This document shows, piece by piece, positions 47,603-55,648 of a stretch of 64,000 nucleotides of DNA (position 1 is its first letter; every line of letters starts with the position of its first letter). A model generated the notes under the pieces. That model did no database searches and was not told where the DNA came from. It was given only the letters and a program-made list of their open reading frames with translations. The position numbers and the translations under genes were made by a program. This DNA is from Acinetobacter sp. A47 (GTDB lineage Bacteria > Pseudomonadota > Gammaproteobacteria > Pseudomonadales > Moraxellaceae): contig NZ_JSUS01000032.1 of assembly GCF_000805455.1 (NCBI RefSeq), forward strand, positions 589,631 through 653,630. The letters run 5' to 3'.

Positions 47603-47812
47603 TTAGATAACTTTAATTGTTGTTGCTTGTGGTCCTTTCTTACCTTGACCAAGTACAAACGAAACGCGCTGGCCTTCGTTTAATACTTTGAAACCATTGC
47701 TTTGGATTTCGCTGAAATGGGCAAAAACATCTTGGCCAGAATCAGCTTGAATGAAACCAAAACCTTTAGTTTCGTTAAACCACTTCACAGTACCAGTAAC
47801 TGTATCAGACAT
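47603..47812 (-). CDS. Cold-shock protein, CspA family (copy 3)
   Basis: The protein has 69 residues and differs from copy 2 at only a few positions ([10 protein letters not shown] in place of [10 protein letters not shown], and a C-terminal TTIKVI). The RNA-binding motifs are intact. The near-identity of coding and upstream sequence to copy 2 indicates a recent tandem duplication. Confidence 0.95.
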   Translation of the reverse strand: MSDTVTGTVKWFNETKGFGFIQADSGQDVFAHFSEIQSNGFKVLNEGQRVSFVLGQGKKGPQATTIKVI

Positions 47813-47919
47813 ACTTTTAAACCTTTAAACTTTGTTTATTTATGAGTTAAACCAAATTTTTTATTTTGATTTAACTCAATCTATCTTTAACCAATAGATT
47901 CTACAAGTGTGTAAATCAT

Positions 47920-48153
47920 CTAGATCAATCGATAAAGCTGATTAACATCGGTATAGAAACTCTTTCCATCCAGATTAAAGTCAACTTCCTGACCCGACTC
48001 TAGCTGGATTTTCTTTCCAACCTCTACCCACTTAAAACCATTCAACGTATTTTGCTGACGTTTCAGGGGGATAATTTGCACACAAATTTCATTGCCATTA
48101 CTGGCTTTGGCTACACGCCATTCATTAATAATTTTCAACACAAAATCACTCAT
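47920..48153 (-). CDS. Small hypothetical protein
   Basis: From the ATG at 48153 the protein has 77 residues and is predicted to be mainly beta-stranded (EICVQIIPLKRQ, GKKIQLESGQEVDFNLDGKSFYT). It is soluble and has no recognised family. A TTG four codons upstream is an alternative. It lies between the cold-shock genes and the tRNA on the same strand. Confidence 0.6.
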   Translation of the reverse strand: MSDFVLKIINEWRVAKASNGNEICVQIIPLKRQQNTLNGFKWVEVGKKIQLESGQEVDFNLDGKSFYTDVNQLYRLI

Positions 48154-48342
48154 TACTGAGCTCAAGTGATCGATTTGGATTTACTATAACGCTAGATATA
48201 TGGAGAGAGGCAAACTACAATTCTAGAATCTAATAATTTTTAGCTTTCTTTAGGGTTATTTCAGCTAACTTAATTGCTGTCTAATCTTTCAGAGAACAAC
48301 AACTCAATAATCACAGAGCTAATATTCAATTAACTTTAAAAG

Positions 48343-48419
<77 letters not shown>

Positions 48420-48456
48420 ACAACATATTGATCAATATATTTAATCAATGAGATGC

Positions 48457-48485
48457 TTTATACGCCCATCACACCCACAATGCAA
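48457..48485 (-). promoter_or_regulatory. Promoter of the initiator tRNA gene
   Basis: On the minus strand, TTGCAT (48485-48480) and TATAAA (48462-48457) are 17 bases apart, and the tRNA begins about 38 bases downstream of the -10 box. Confidence 0.7.
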
Positions 48486-48739
48486 ATTATTTTTAGAAAA
48501 ATCACATAATTTACGCTCTAATGCCTAAATTAAGCACAAATCGTATGTAATTTACGCAACTTCCTTCTCGTGAATACACTTTAATTACTCCTCCCAATTT
48601 TCCGAATCATTAAGCCATAGCGGTATTTTTGGTCAATAAAACTGCTATTTTGTTATAATTCAAAATAATACAAAAAAATTATGCATGTAAAAGCACGCTA
48701 TGTAACAATATTGGCAATCTTTCTTTTTTATCATTCGAC

Positions 48740-49285
48740 ATGTCATTAATTATTGGGATTGATCCCGGTTCACGCTTAACAGGTTATGGAATTATCGAGA
48801 AAGATGGCAACAAACTCCGTTTTGTCGATGCGGGTACGATTCGCACTGAAACACAAGAAATGCCAGAACGTTTAAAGCGTATCTTTGCAGGTGTAGAACG
48901 AATTGTAAAATTTCATGGGCCTACTGAAGCTGCAGTAGAACAGGTGTTTATGGCACAAAATCCCGACTCGGCCCTGAAACTGGGTCAGGCACGCGGGGCC
49001 GCAATTGCAGCTTTGGTCAATCTGGATTTACAAGTGGCCGAATACACGGCGCGTCAGATCAAACAGTCAGTGGTCGGCTACGGTGCTGCCGATAAAGAAC
49101 AGGTGCAAATGATGGTGATGCGTTTACTGAACCTGACCATTAAGCCCCAGGCCGATGCTGCCGATGCGCTTGCTGCAGCCATTTGTCATGCGCATGCTTC
49201 CGGTAGTATGAGTAAAATGGCTGTGCTTAATGCATTAGGTGGCATGGCCCGCGGCCGTAGCCGCTCAACGACAAGACGGCGTTAA
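48740..49285 (+). CDS. ruvC: Holliday junction resolvase RuvC
   Basis: The 181-residue endonuclease cuts Holliday junctions with RuvAB. The N-terminal [16 protein letters not shown] holds the first catalytic Asp (residue 7). [23 protein letters not shown] follows with the catalytic Glu, and the later [14 protein letters not shown] contributes the last acidic residues. Length is normal. ruvAB are not in the window. It ends two bases before the convergent gene. Confidence 0.96.
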   Translation: MSLIIGIDPGSRLTGYGIIEKDGNKLRFVDAGTIRTETQEMPERLKRIFAGVERIVKFHGPTEAAVEQVFMAQNPDSALKLGQARGAAIAALVNLDLQVAEYTARQIKQSVVGYGAADKEQVQMMVMRLLNLTIKPQADAADALAAAICHAHASGSMSKMAVLNALGGMARGRSRSTTRRR

Positions 49286-49287
49286 TT

Positions 49288-50775
49288 TTACCGGTTCACC
49301 ACCTGATAGATCATTTTGCCCATTTCATGTGCCTGCAAGCCTCTTAAACCGTTTTGGGCAAGCAGATCGCCTGCCTGCGCATGTAAGCTCACGATCTCAT
49401 GTAGTTGGACATGCTGATGAAATTGGGCTTTTAAACTGGCAATCATGCCTGCCAGTACATCGCCCATTCCACCTGTAGCCATGCCTGCGTTGCCTTGGGT
49501 ACAAATAAATAATTCCTGTTCCAGTATGAGGCTGCCTGCGCCCTTCAGCACCCATTGCCCGGCATACTTCTGTTGTAGTTGCTGAATGGCGGCAATTCGG
49601 TCTTGTTCAATTTCCTGCACGGTACAGCCCAATAAAGTCGCAGCCTCTCCGGGATGCGGTGTCGCATAAAGATGATGGTTGAATGGTTGCGGATATTTTG
49701 CCAAAAACCAGAGTGCGTCGGCATCCAGTACCACTTCCAGATGCGTGTTTTGACTGAGTAACTCAGCCCATTGCAGGTAAACCTGTTCAGCCCATTGATC
49801 CCGTCCCAGCCCCATCCCGAAACATACCGCATCAACTTGTTGAAGCAACTTCTCGATATCGTTCTGTTCTAAGACATTGATATCTCGCAGCATAATATTA
49901 GGCGAACGCGCCAGAATAGCCTGATGATGCCAGGCATGACAAATCACGCTGACCTTACCAGCCCCTGCATGAAAAGCGGCTTCGGCCGACATGATGACGG
50001 CGCCGCCCATATCTGCATGACCGCCTACGACCAATACATGGCCATAACTGCCTTTATGTCCAAAGGCTTGCCGCTTTGGCAATACTATTTTTTCAGGGCT
50101 TAAATAAGCCAGTGGTTGTAATGCATCATCCGCCGGAATCAGGCTCACTAAATGTAGTGTGCCTGCATATTGCTTGCCTTGGCCTGTAAACAAACCGGCT
50201 TTATAGCCTAAAATTGTAAAGGTATGATCTGCCTGTATCGCAACGGGTAAAGCCTGCCCTGTGTTGGCCTGCAAACCGCTGGGAATATCAATCGAGACTT
50301 TTAGACCGGCCTGCATGTTGAACAGCTGGATCATCTCTTGCCAACGTAGGTCTAGCGACCGATTAAGACCAATGCCAAATAAAGCATCAATATGACAATC
50401 AAAAACAGGAAGCTGCTGCTGGACTGCTTTTTCTGACCATAAGTAATCGATGCTTTGAATATCGACCTGATGAGACTGCGCATACTCTACAGCTTGTTTT
50501 AAATCTGCTGATTGTCCGGGTTCTGTGGCAAACACGGTCACACAATATCCTTGCTGCTTGAGATAAGCGGCAAGATAATAGCCATCACCAGCATTATTCC
50601 CCTGTCCGCACCAGAGCGCGACCTTTTGGACCTTGCTTTGCCCAAAGAGCTGGATCAGTTGTTGTGCAATTGCCCAGGCAGCTTGCTGCATCAAACCTAA
50701 AGATGAATTGTGCTGCATAAACCAGCGCTGTTCCCATGCCTGAATACTCTGGCTGTGGTAAACTGAACCTTGCAT
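49288..50775 (-). CDS. nnr: NAD(P)HX epimerase/dehydratase (NnrE-NnrD fusion)
   Basis: This bifunctional 495-residue protein repairs hydrated NAD(P)H. The N-terminal epimerase (about 1-215) contains WCGQGNNAGDGYYLAAYL. The C-terminal ADP-dependent dehydratase (about 225-490) contains GHKGSYGHVLVVGGHADMGGA, ATPHPGEAATLLG and GNAGMATGGMGDVLAGMI. The E. coli homologue was called YjeF. It is divergent from queG with 22 bases between the starts, so the two share a promoter region. Confidence 0.95.
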   Translation of the reverse strand: MQGSVYHSQSIQAWEQRWFMQHNSSLGLMQQAAWAIAQQLIQLFGQSKVQKVALWCGQGNNAGDGYYLAAYLKQQGYCVTVFATEPGQSADLKQAVEYAQSHQVDIQSIDYLWSEKAVQQQLPVFDCHIDALFGIGLNRSLDLRWQEMIQLFNMQAGLKVSIDIPSGLQANTGQALPVAIQADHTFTILGYKAGLFTGQGKQYAGTLHLVSLIPADDALQPLAYLSPEKIVLPKRQAFGHKGSYGHVLVVGGHADMGGAVIMSAEAAFHAGAGKVSVICHAWHHQAILARSPNIMLRDINVLEQNDIEKLLQQVDAVCFGMGLGRDQWAEQVYLQWAELLSQNTHLEVVLDADALWFLAKYPQPFNHHLYATPHPGEAATLLGCTVQEIEQDRIAAIQQLQQKYAGQWVLKGAGSLILEQELFICTQGNAGMATGGMGDVLAGMIASLKAQFHQHVQLHEIVSLHAQAGDLLAQNGLRGLQAHEMGKMIYQVVNR

Positions 50776-50797
50776 GTTTTCCCCTTATTAACGGTTT

Positions 50798-51922
50798 ATG
50801 GCTTCAAACTCTTCCTCTCAGAACACTCCCCAAAAGATTGAGCTACAGCAACTTGATCCACAGGCGCTAAAGACCTGGATAAAAGCGCAGGCTCTGGATC
50901 TGGGCTTTTCTGATTGTGTCATTGCCAAACCGGATGCTCAAGATCAAATGCCCCGCTTTAAGGAATATTTAGAGCGTGGCTATCATGCAGATATGCACTA
51001 TTTAGAGGAAAATCTGGAAAAACGTGCCGACCCGACTTTGCTGGTACCAGGCACAAAAAGCATTATATGTGTGCGCATGAACTATCTTGTGGCATCGCCC
51101 AAGCCCCGTTATGTACCATTTGAACCCAATTCAGCCATTATTGCGCGTTATGCACGGGGACGTGACTATCACAAGGTGATGCGGGGACGGCTTAAAACCC
51201 TGGCAACGCGTATCCGGGAAAAAGTCGGTGATTTTGAATCGCGCCCCTTTGCCGACTCTGCTCCCATTTTTGAAAAGTCACTGGCTGAAAGTGCAGGCAT
51301 GGGCTGGACTGGCAAACACACCTTGTTGATTCATAAAAAGTCCGGTTCCTTCTTTGTGCTAGGTGAGCTGTTTACCTCACTTGAACTGCCTTTTGATGCA
51401 CCTGCAACTGCCCATTGTGGTTCATGTAGTGCCTGTATCGACATCTGCCCAACCCGGGCCATTGTTGAACCCTACATGCTCGATGCCAGAAAATGTATTG
51501 CCTACCTGACGATTGAATATAAAGGAATCATTGCTGAAGAATTACGCTCGGGTATCGGCAACCGTGTTTTTGGCTGTGATGACTGTCAACTGATTTGCCC
51601 GTGGAACAGCTTTGCCAAGACTGCCTCCATTCCGGATTTTGAACCAAGACATGGTCTGGACAATATCAGTCTGCTCGAGATCTGGGGATGGGATGAAGCG
51701 ACTTTCCTGAGTAACACCGAAGGCAGCCCGATCCGCCGTACCGGTTACCAGTCCTTCAAACGCAATATTGCAATCGGGCTGGGAAATGCTCCATACTCAG
51801 CTGAAATTGTCACGGCCTTGCAAGACGCAAAAATGTGGCATGATGAGATAGTCAATGTACATATTGATTGGGCAATTCAGCAGCAATTGCAGCGGGCAGA
51901 TGTACATCCCATGGAAAAATGA
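50798..51922 (+). CDS. queG: Epoxyqueuosine reductase
   Basis: The enzyme performs the last step of queuosine synthesis in tRNA, using cobalamin and two [4Fe-4S] clusters. It has 374 residues. The cluster ligands are in CGSCSACIDICPTRAI (about 208-223) and CDDCQLICPWNSFA (about 264-277). The family segments YARGRDYHKVMRGRL and ADSAPIFEKSLAESAGMGWTGKHT are intact. Confidence 0.95.
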   Translation: MASNSSSQNTPQKIELQQLDPQALKTWIKAQALDLGFSDCVIAKPDAQDQMPRFKEYLERGYHADMHYLEENLEKRADPTLLVPGTKSIICVRMNYLVASPKPRYVPFEPNSAIIARYARGRDYHKVMRGRLKTLATRIREKVGDFESRPFADSAPIFEKSLAESAGMGWTGKHTLLIHKKSGSFFVLGELFTSLELPFDAPATAHCGSCSACIDICPTRAIVEPYMLDARKCIAYLTIEYKGIIAEELRSGIGNRVFGCDDCQLICPWNSFAKTASIPDFEPRHGLDNISLLEIWGWDEATFLSNTEGSPIRRTGYQSFKRNIAIGLGNAPYSAEIVTALQDAKMWHDEIVNVHIDWAIQQQLQRADVHPMEK

Positions 51923-52001
51923 TGTTTTTTGCCCTTTGGCTTTGGCACGATTTCTGTATGATTAGTCTCAATGTTTGTCATCAATCATCATGGATATAAC
52001 A

Positions 52002-52991
52002 ATGACCTTACGTAATGACTGGACTCGTGATGAAATCCAAGCTTTATATGATCAACCTTTTCTAGACCTAGTATTTGAAGCACAAAGCGTTCACCGTCAA
52101 CATTTCCAGGCCAATACCATTCAGGTTAGTACCCTGCTTTCAATTAAGACGGGTAAATGTCCTGAAGATTGTAAATATTGTTCTCAATCGGCGCATTATG
52201 ATTCAAAACTGGAAGCAGAAAAACGCATCGCGGTTGATAAGGTCATACGCGAAGCCCAGGCTGCAAAAGAGTCCGGTTCTTCCCGTTTCTGCATGGGGGC
52301 AGCATGGCGTAATCCACATGAGCGCGACATGCCTTACGTGCTTGAAATGGTACGTGAAGTCAAGGCGTTAGGACTGGAAACCTGCATGACCTTGGGAATG
52401 CTGAACCAGTCTCAAGCCGAACGTTTAAAAGATGCAGGACTGGATTATTACAACCACAACCTCGATACTTCCCGCGAATATTATTCTCATATTATTAGCA
52501 CCCGTACCTTTGATGACCGTCTCGACACACTGGATCATGTTCGTCAAGCCGGTATGAAAGTATGTAGTGGTGGTATTGTGGGACTAGGTGAAAACCGTAA
52601 CGACCGTATCGGTTTATTACATGAGCTGGCAACCATGCCGGTACACCCGGAATCGGTACCCATCAACATGCTGGTACCTATTGAAGGCACACCACTTGCC
52701 GATGTAGAAAAACTGGATGTTACTGAATGGATTCGTACCATCGCAGTAGCCCGTATTATCATGCCACATAGCTATATCCGTCTCTCCGCTGGCCGTGAAT
52801 CACTTAGTGATTCGGATCAGGCACTGGCATTTATGGCTGGGGCAAACTCGTTGTTCTCTGGCGACAAATTATTAACGACTCCGAATGCCGGTGAAGGTAA
52901 GGACCAGATTCTATTTGCAAAATTAGGTTTGACTGCCGAAAAGCCAAAACCAACAGTTGCAGAACTGTCTATTGACGCCATGAGTGCATAA
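52002..52991 (+). CDS. bioB: Biotin synthase
   Basis: This radical SAM enzyme inserts sulfur into dethiobiotin. From the ATG at 52002 it has 329 residues. The SAM-cluster motif [11 protein letters not shown] is near residue 45, and the region [19 protein letters not shown] and [13 protein letters not shown] contains conserved ligands. The [2Fe-2S] ligands include later Cys residues ([19 protein letters not shown]). TGGAT before this ATG favours it over 51990. It is not next to the other bio genes. Confidence 0.94.
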   Translation: MTLRNDWTRDEIQALYDQPFLDLVFEAQSVHRQHFQANTIQVSTLLSIKTGKCPEDCKYCSQSAHYDSKLEAEKRIAVDKVIREAQAAKESGSSRFCMGAAWRNPHERDMPYVLEMVREVKALGLETCMTLGMLNQSQAERLKDAGLDYYNHNLDTSREYYSHIISTRTFDDRLDTLDHVRQAGMKVCSGGIVGLGENRNDRIGLLHELATMPVHPESVPINMLVPIEGTPLADVEKLDVTEWIRTIAVARIIMPHSYIRLSAGRESLSDSDQALAFMAGANSLFSGDKLLTTPNAGEGKDQILFAKLGLTAEKPKPTVAELSIDAMSA

Positions 52992-52993
52992 AC

Positions 52994-53031
52994 CAAAAAA
53001 AGCCTTGTTTTGATCACAAGGCTTTTTTTTA
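52994..53031 (+). terminator. Terminator of bioB
   Basis: The stem AAAGCCTTGT/ACAAGGCTTT has a seven-base loop and runs of A and T on both sides, between two convergent genes. Confidence 0.93.
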
Positions 53032-53038
53032 ATGAAAA

Positions 53039-53260
53039 TCACACCGATGTCACCAGAATGCCATACTGGGCGGTCAAATACATCCCGGTCCGAATAATAT
53101 CGACCCCTGCTGCATGTGAAACTGAAAGCTCCTGTGTCTGTACATCAAAATGCAAAGCATCAAAAACATCCTGATGATGCATTAACCATGTGATTGTATC
53201 TGCCATGTTGTCGTCTACAGTGTACATTTCTGCCTGGAAGTTCTTAGCCATCGCGCTCAT
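53039..53260 (-). CDS. Small hypothetical protein
   Basis: The 73-residue protein is acidic and soluble (VDDNMADTITWLMHHQDVFDALHFDVQ), with no recognised family. The start may be either ATG at 53260 or the one three codons downstream. It is convergent with bioB and shares its terminator region. Confidence 0.6.
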   Translation of the reverse strand: MSAMAKNFQAEMYTVDDNMADTITWLMHHQDVFDALHFDVQTQELSVSHAAGVDIIRTGMYLTAQYGILVTSV

Positions 53261-53389
53261 CTCATCATCCTATATATGAGCGCTATCATAGCGAATAGAC
53301 CGACTTAAATCAGCAGGATAAAAAAACACTTAGCGAAGGAGATGCATCGCTAAGCGTAGGAACAGGACATCACGTTTTAAACACCCGGT

Positions 53390-53737
53390 TTAGGCTGCTT
53401 GTGGACTAACGATCATCTGACCCGATTTCAGGCTTGCAACTGCTTTAGGATTAAATTCCAAAGTCAGTACATGGTTGTCTAAATGGACATGGTACGAACG
53501 AATCAATGACTGCAACCCTTCATCTGTCTCGAGCACATATTCATCTGCTATATTCAAAATACCTTCCAGATTGGTCGTACTGGAAGCGCGGTCATGACCA
53601 AACAGGTCATAGATCGTCTCCAGATTAAAGCTGGTTTCCTGCTCCAGTGGATGACTTTTAAGATGGCTTTCTAAAAATAAAATGAACTTATGTGCAAAAA
53701 AATAGTAGTTAGGTTTGTGGGTATAAAGCATGTTCAT
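53390..53737 (-). CDS. Hypothetical protein
   Basis: The 115-residue soluble protein begins NMLYTHKPNYYFFAHKFILF and has a beta-rich second half (HVHLDNHVLTLEFNPKAVASL). AAGGAG lies eight bases before the ATG. No family is recognised. It sits between small genes of unknown function and the fimbrial operon. Confidence 0.65.
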   Translation of the reverse strand: MNMLYTHKPNYYFFAHKFILFLESHLKSHPLEQETSFNLETIYDLFGHDRASSTTNLEGILNIADEYVLETDEGLQSLIRSYHVHLDNHVLTLEFNPKAVASLKSGQMIVSPQAA

Positions 53738-54237
53738 TGAGAAGCTCCTTCCGGCGTTTTTTTCATCTAATCATGATTAAAAAACTAAAGATTGAACCTT
53801 AAAAAATTCTTAAAACAAGCTTGAGCTTTTTGTTAACGCTTTGTCATTTTCCTGCAAAACTGTTAATCAAACACTACAAAAAAGTATTTGCTTTATATCT
53901 TTTCATAGCAAAATACGCCTAAAAAATGCCATTATTTTGAATAAAAAATAAACAATCTGTTCTTTTTTTCTAAAGGAAAAATCAATCAAGCTTTAGAAAT
54001 ATTAAATAAACCAACCAAAAAGATCAGTTTTAAAATACACAAAATATAAAAAAATAATCTATATCAAAAACTTATTTTAAATCGGAATTACTGATTAAAA
54101 AAATAATACAAATGTGACTTGGTTTGCACTTTGTAAATTAATTGATATATATTTCGCACATTACTTGTTCAGCGCAAAGATTCAACTGAAAAGTAATTTT
54201 AATTCAAACTTTTAGCTGATGTATTTGAGAAATTATC
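53738..54237. other. AT-rich region upstream of the fimbrial operon
   Basis: This 500-base, very AT-rich region separates the fimbrial operon from its neighbour. No ORF or RNA gene was found. It probably holds regulatory DNA; such composition is often bound by H-NS-type proteins, but this is inference. Confidence 0.5.
54124..54151 (+). promoter_or_regulatory. Candidate promoter of the fimbrial operon
   Basis: TTGCAC (54124-54129) and TATATA (54146-54151) are separated by 16 bases, about 85 bases before the pilin ATG. The match is fair only. Confidence 0.4.
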
Positions 54238-54771
54238 ATGAAAAAACTTGCTTTGATCGCTACCCTTTCAGTTGTCGGTATTGCCAATGCTCAAGCTGCA
54301 GATGGAACGATTACAATCAATGGTCTTGTTACAGACAAAACATGTGACATCGTAACTCCGGCAGGTAAAGATTTTACAGTTACCCTTCCTACCGTTTCTA
54401 AACAGACACTTGCCAAGGCTGGTGATGTTGCTGGTCGTACCCCTTTCCAGATCAATCTGGGCAACTGCTCACAAGGTAAAGTAGCAACTTACTTTGAACC
54501 GGGCGCAACTGTTGATTTCACGACTGGCCGTTTGCTCAACCAAAAAGCTGCCGGCGCTAAAAACGTCGACGTTCAATTATTAGGTAATAACAATCAGGTG
54601 ATTCCGGTAATTGCTGCAGGCAGCAATGGCGCTCAAGCCAACTCGCAATGGGTTGATGTTGTAGAAGGTGGTACGGCAGACCTTAACTACTATGCTGAAT
54701 ACTATGCAACTGGCGCATCTACAGCAGGTGAAGTCAATACATCAGTTCAATATACAATTATTTATCAATAA
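54238..54771 (+). CDS. Major fimbrial subunit (FimA-type pilin)
   Basis: The 177-residue precursor has a signal peptide cleaved near NAQA-A. The mature part begins ADGTITINGLVTDKTC, typical of chaperone-usher pilins. One Cys pair is seen (TCDIV and GNCSQG, about 36 and 76). The C-terminus SVQYTIIYQ is the last strand with the penultimate aromatic residue recognised by the chaperone. It is the first gene of a four-gene operon. Confidence 0.93.
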   Translation: MKKLALIATLSVVGIANAQAADGTITINGLVTDKTCDIVTPAGKDFTVTLPTVSKQTLAKAGDVAGRTPFQINLGNCSQGKVATYFEPGATVDFTTGRLLNQKAAGAKNVDVQLLGNNNQVIPVIAAGSNGAQANSQWVDVVEGGTADLNYYAEYYATGASTAGEVNTSVQYTIIYQ

Positions 54772-54787
54772 TCTGTTGATCAGCCAT

Positions 54788-54812
54788 GCGAACTTCCAAA
54801 GCTCTGGAAGTT
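54788..54812 (+). promoter_or_regulatory. Hairpin between pilin and chaperone genes
   Basis: The stem CGAACTTCCA/TGGAAGTTCG with a loop of six bases (AAGCTC) lies 16 bases after the pilin stop. No T run follows, so it is more likely an mRNA-stabilising or partial-termination element than a strong terminator. Confidence 0.6.
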
Positions 54813-54851
54813 CGTCATTGTAAACTTCACGCATTCACAGGGTAAATTTAA

Positions 54852-55586
54852 ATGGCACTGAACGGTTACAATTTTTTGCTTGGTTTAACGATGACCTCGG
54901 CATTCATCGCAAGTCAGACACATGCAGAAATTATCCTGCATGGCACACGTGTAATTTATCCATCCGATGCCCGTGAGGTCACCTTACAGGTGAGTAACAA
55001 TGGTTCCAAGCCCTCACTTGTTCAGGCATGGATTGATGAAGGCGATGCCAAAAGTACCCCCGATCAGTCAAAAGTTCCATTTATGATTACCCCGCCGATT
55101 TCACGGGTTGATCCCACCAAGAGCCAGTCGCTTCGTATTACAGCCTTACCAAATGCAGCCCAGTTAAACCAAAAGCAGGAAACCGTTTTTTGGCTCAATG
55201 TTCTGGATATTCCACCTCGCCCTGCTGCAAATAGTAAGGATACGGTTCCTGATAATTTTTTACAGCTTGCCATCCGTTCACGTATTAAGTTTTTCTACCG
55301 CCCAGCCAGTCTAAAAGCAGATGCCAACCTTGCTGCGGAAAAATTGCAATGGACGAAAAGCGGACAAACACTGAGTGTAAAAAACCCCACTCCGTTTCAT
55401 GTCACCATGACTGCGGTATATCAGCACAATGCCGGTAAACCGGTTGACCTGCTTCCGAAAGGCTTGATGCTCTCGCCTTTTGCAGAAGACAAGATTCAAT
55501 TGAAAACAGGCAGTACCGAAAAGTTGAGCTATGTAAGCATCAATGATTACGGCGGTCGTATCGAACACCAGATCAAGCTTCAATAG
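54852..55586 (+). CDS. Periplasmic fimbrial chaperone (PapD/FimC type)
   Basis: The 244-residue precursor has a signal peptide ending SQTHA. Chaperone features are ILHGTRVIYPSDAREVTLQVSN with the strand used to cap pilins, SQSLRIT, ETVFWLNVLDIPPRP and RIKFFYRP. It holds pilin subunits in the periplasm until they reach the usher. The order pilin, chaperone, usher, tip protein is standard. Confidence 0.94.
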   Translation: MALNGYNFLLGLTMTSAFIASQTHAEIILHGTRVIYPSDAREVTLQVSNNGSKPSLVQAWIDEGDAKSTPDQSKVPFMITPPISRVDPTKSQSLRITALPNAAQLNQKQETVFWLNVLDIPPRPAANSKDTVPDNFLQLAIRSRIKFFYRPASLKADANLAAEKLQWTKSGQTLSVKNPTPFHVTMTAVYQHNAGKPVDLLPKGLMLSPFAEDKIQLKTGSTEKLSYVSINDYGGRIEHQIKLQ

Positions 55587-55648
55587 CAAATTATTTAGTT
55601 TCAATCAAACAATCATTTTGTACCTATCCCTGAATAGGCGAACCGGTT

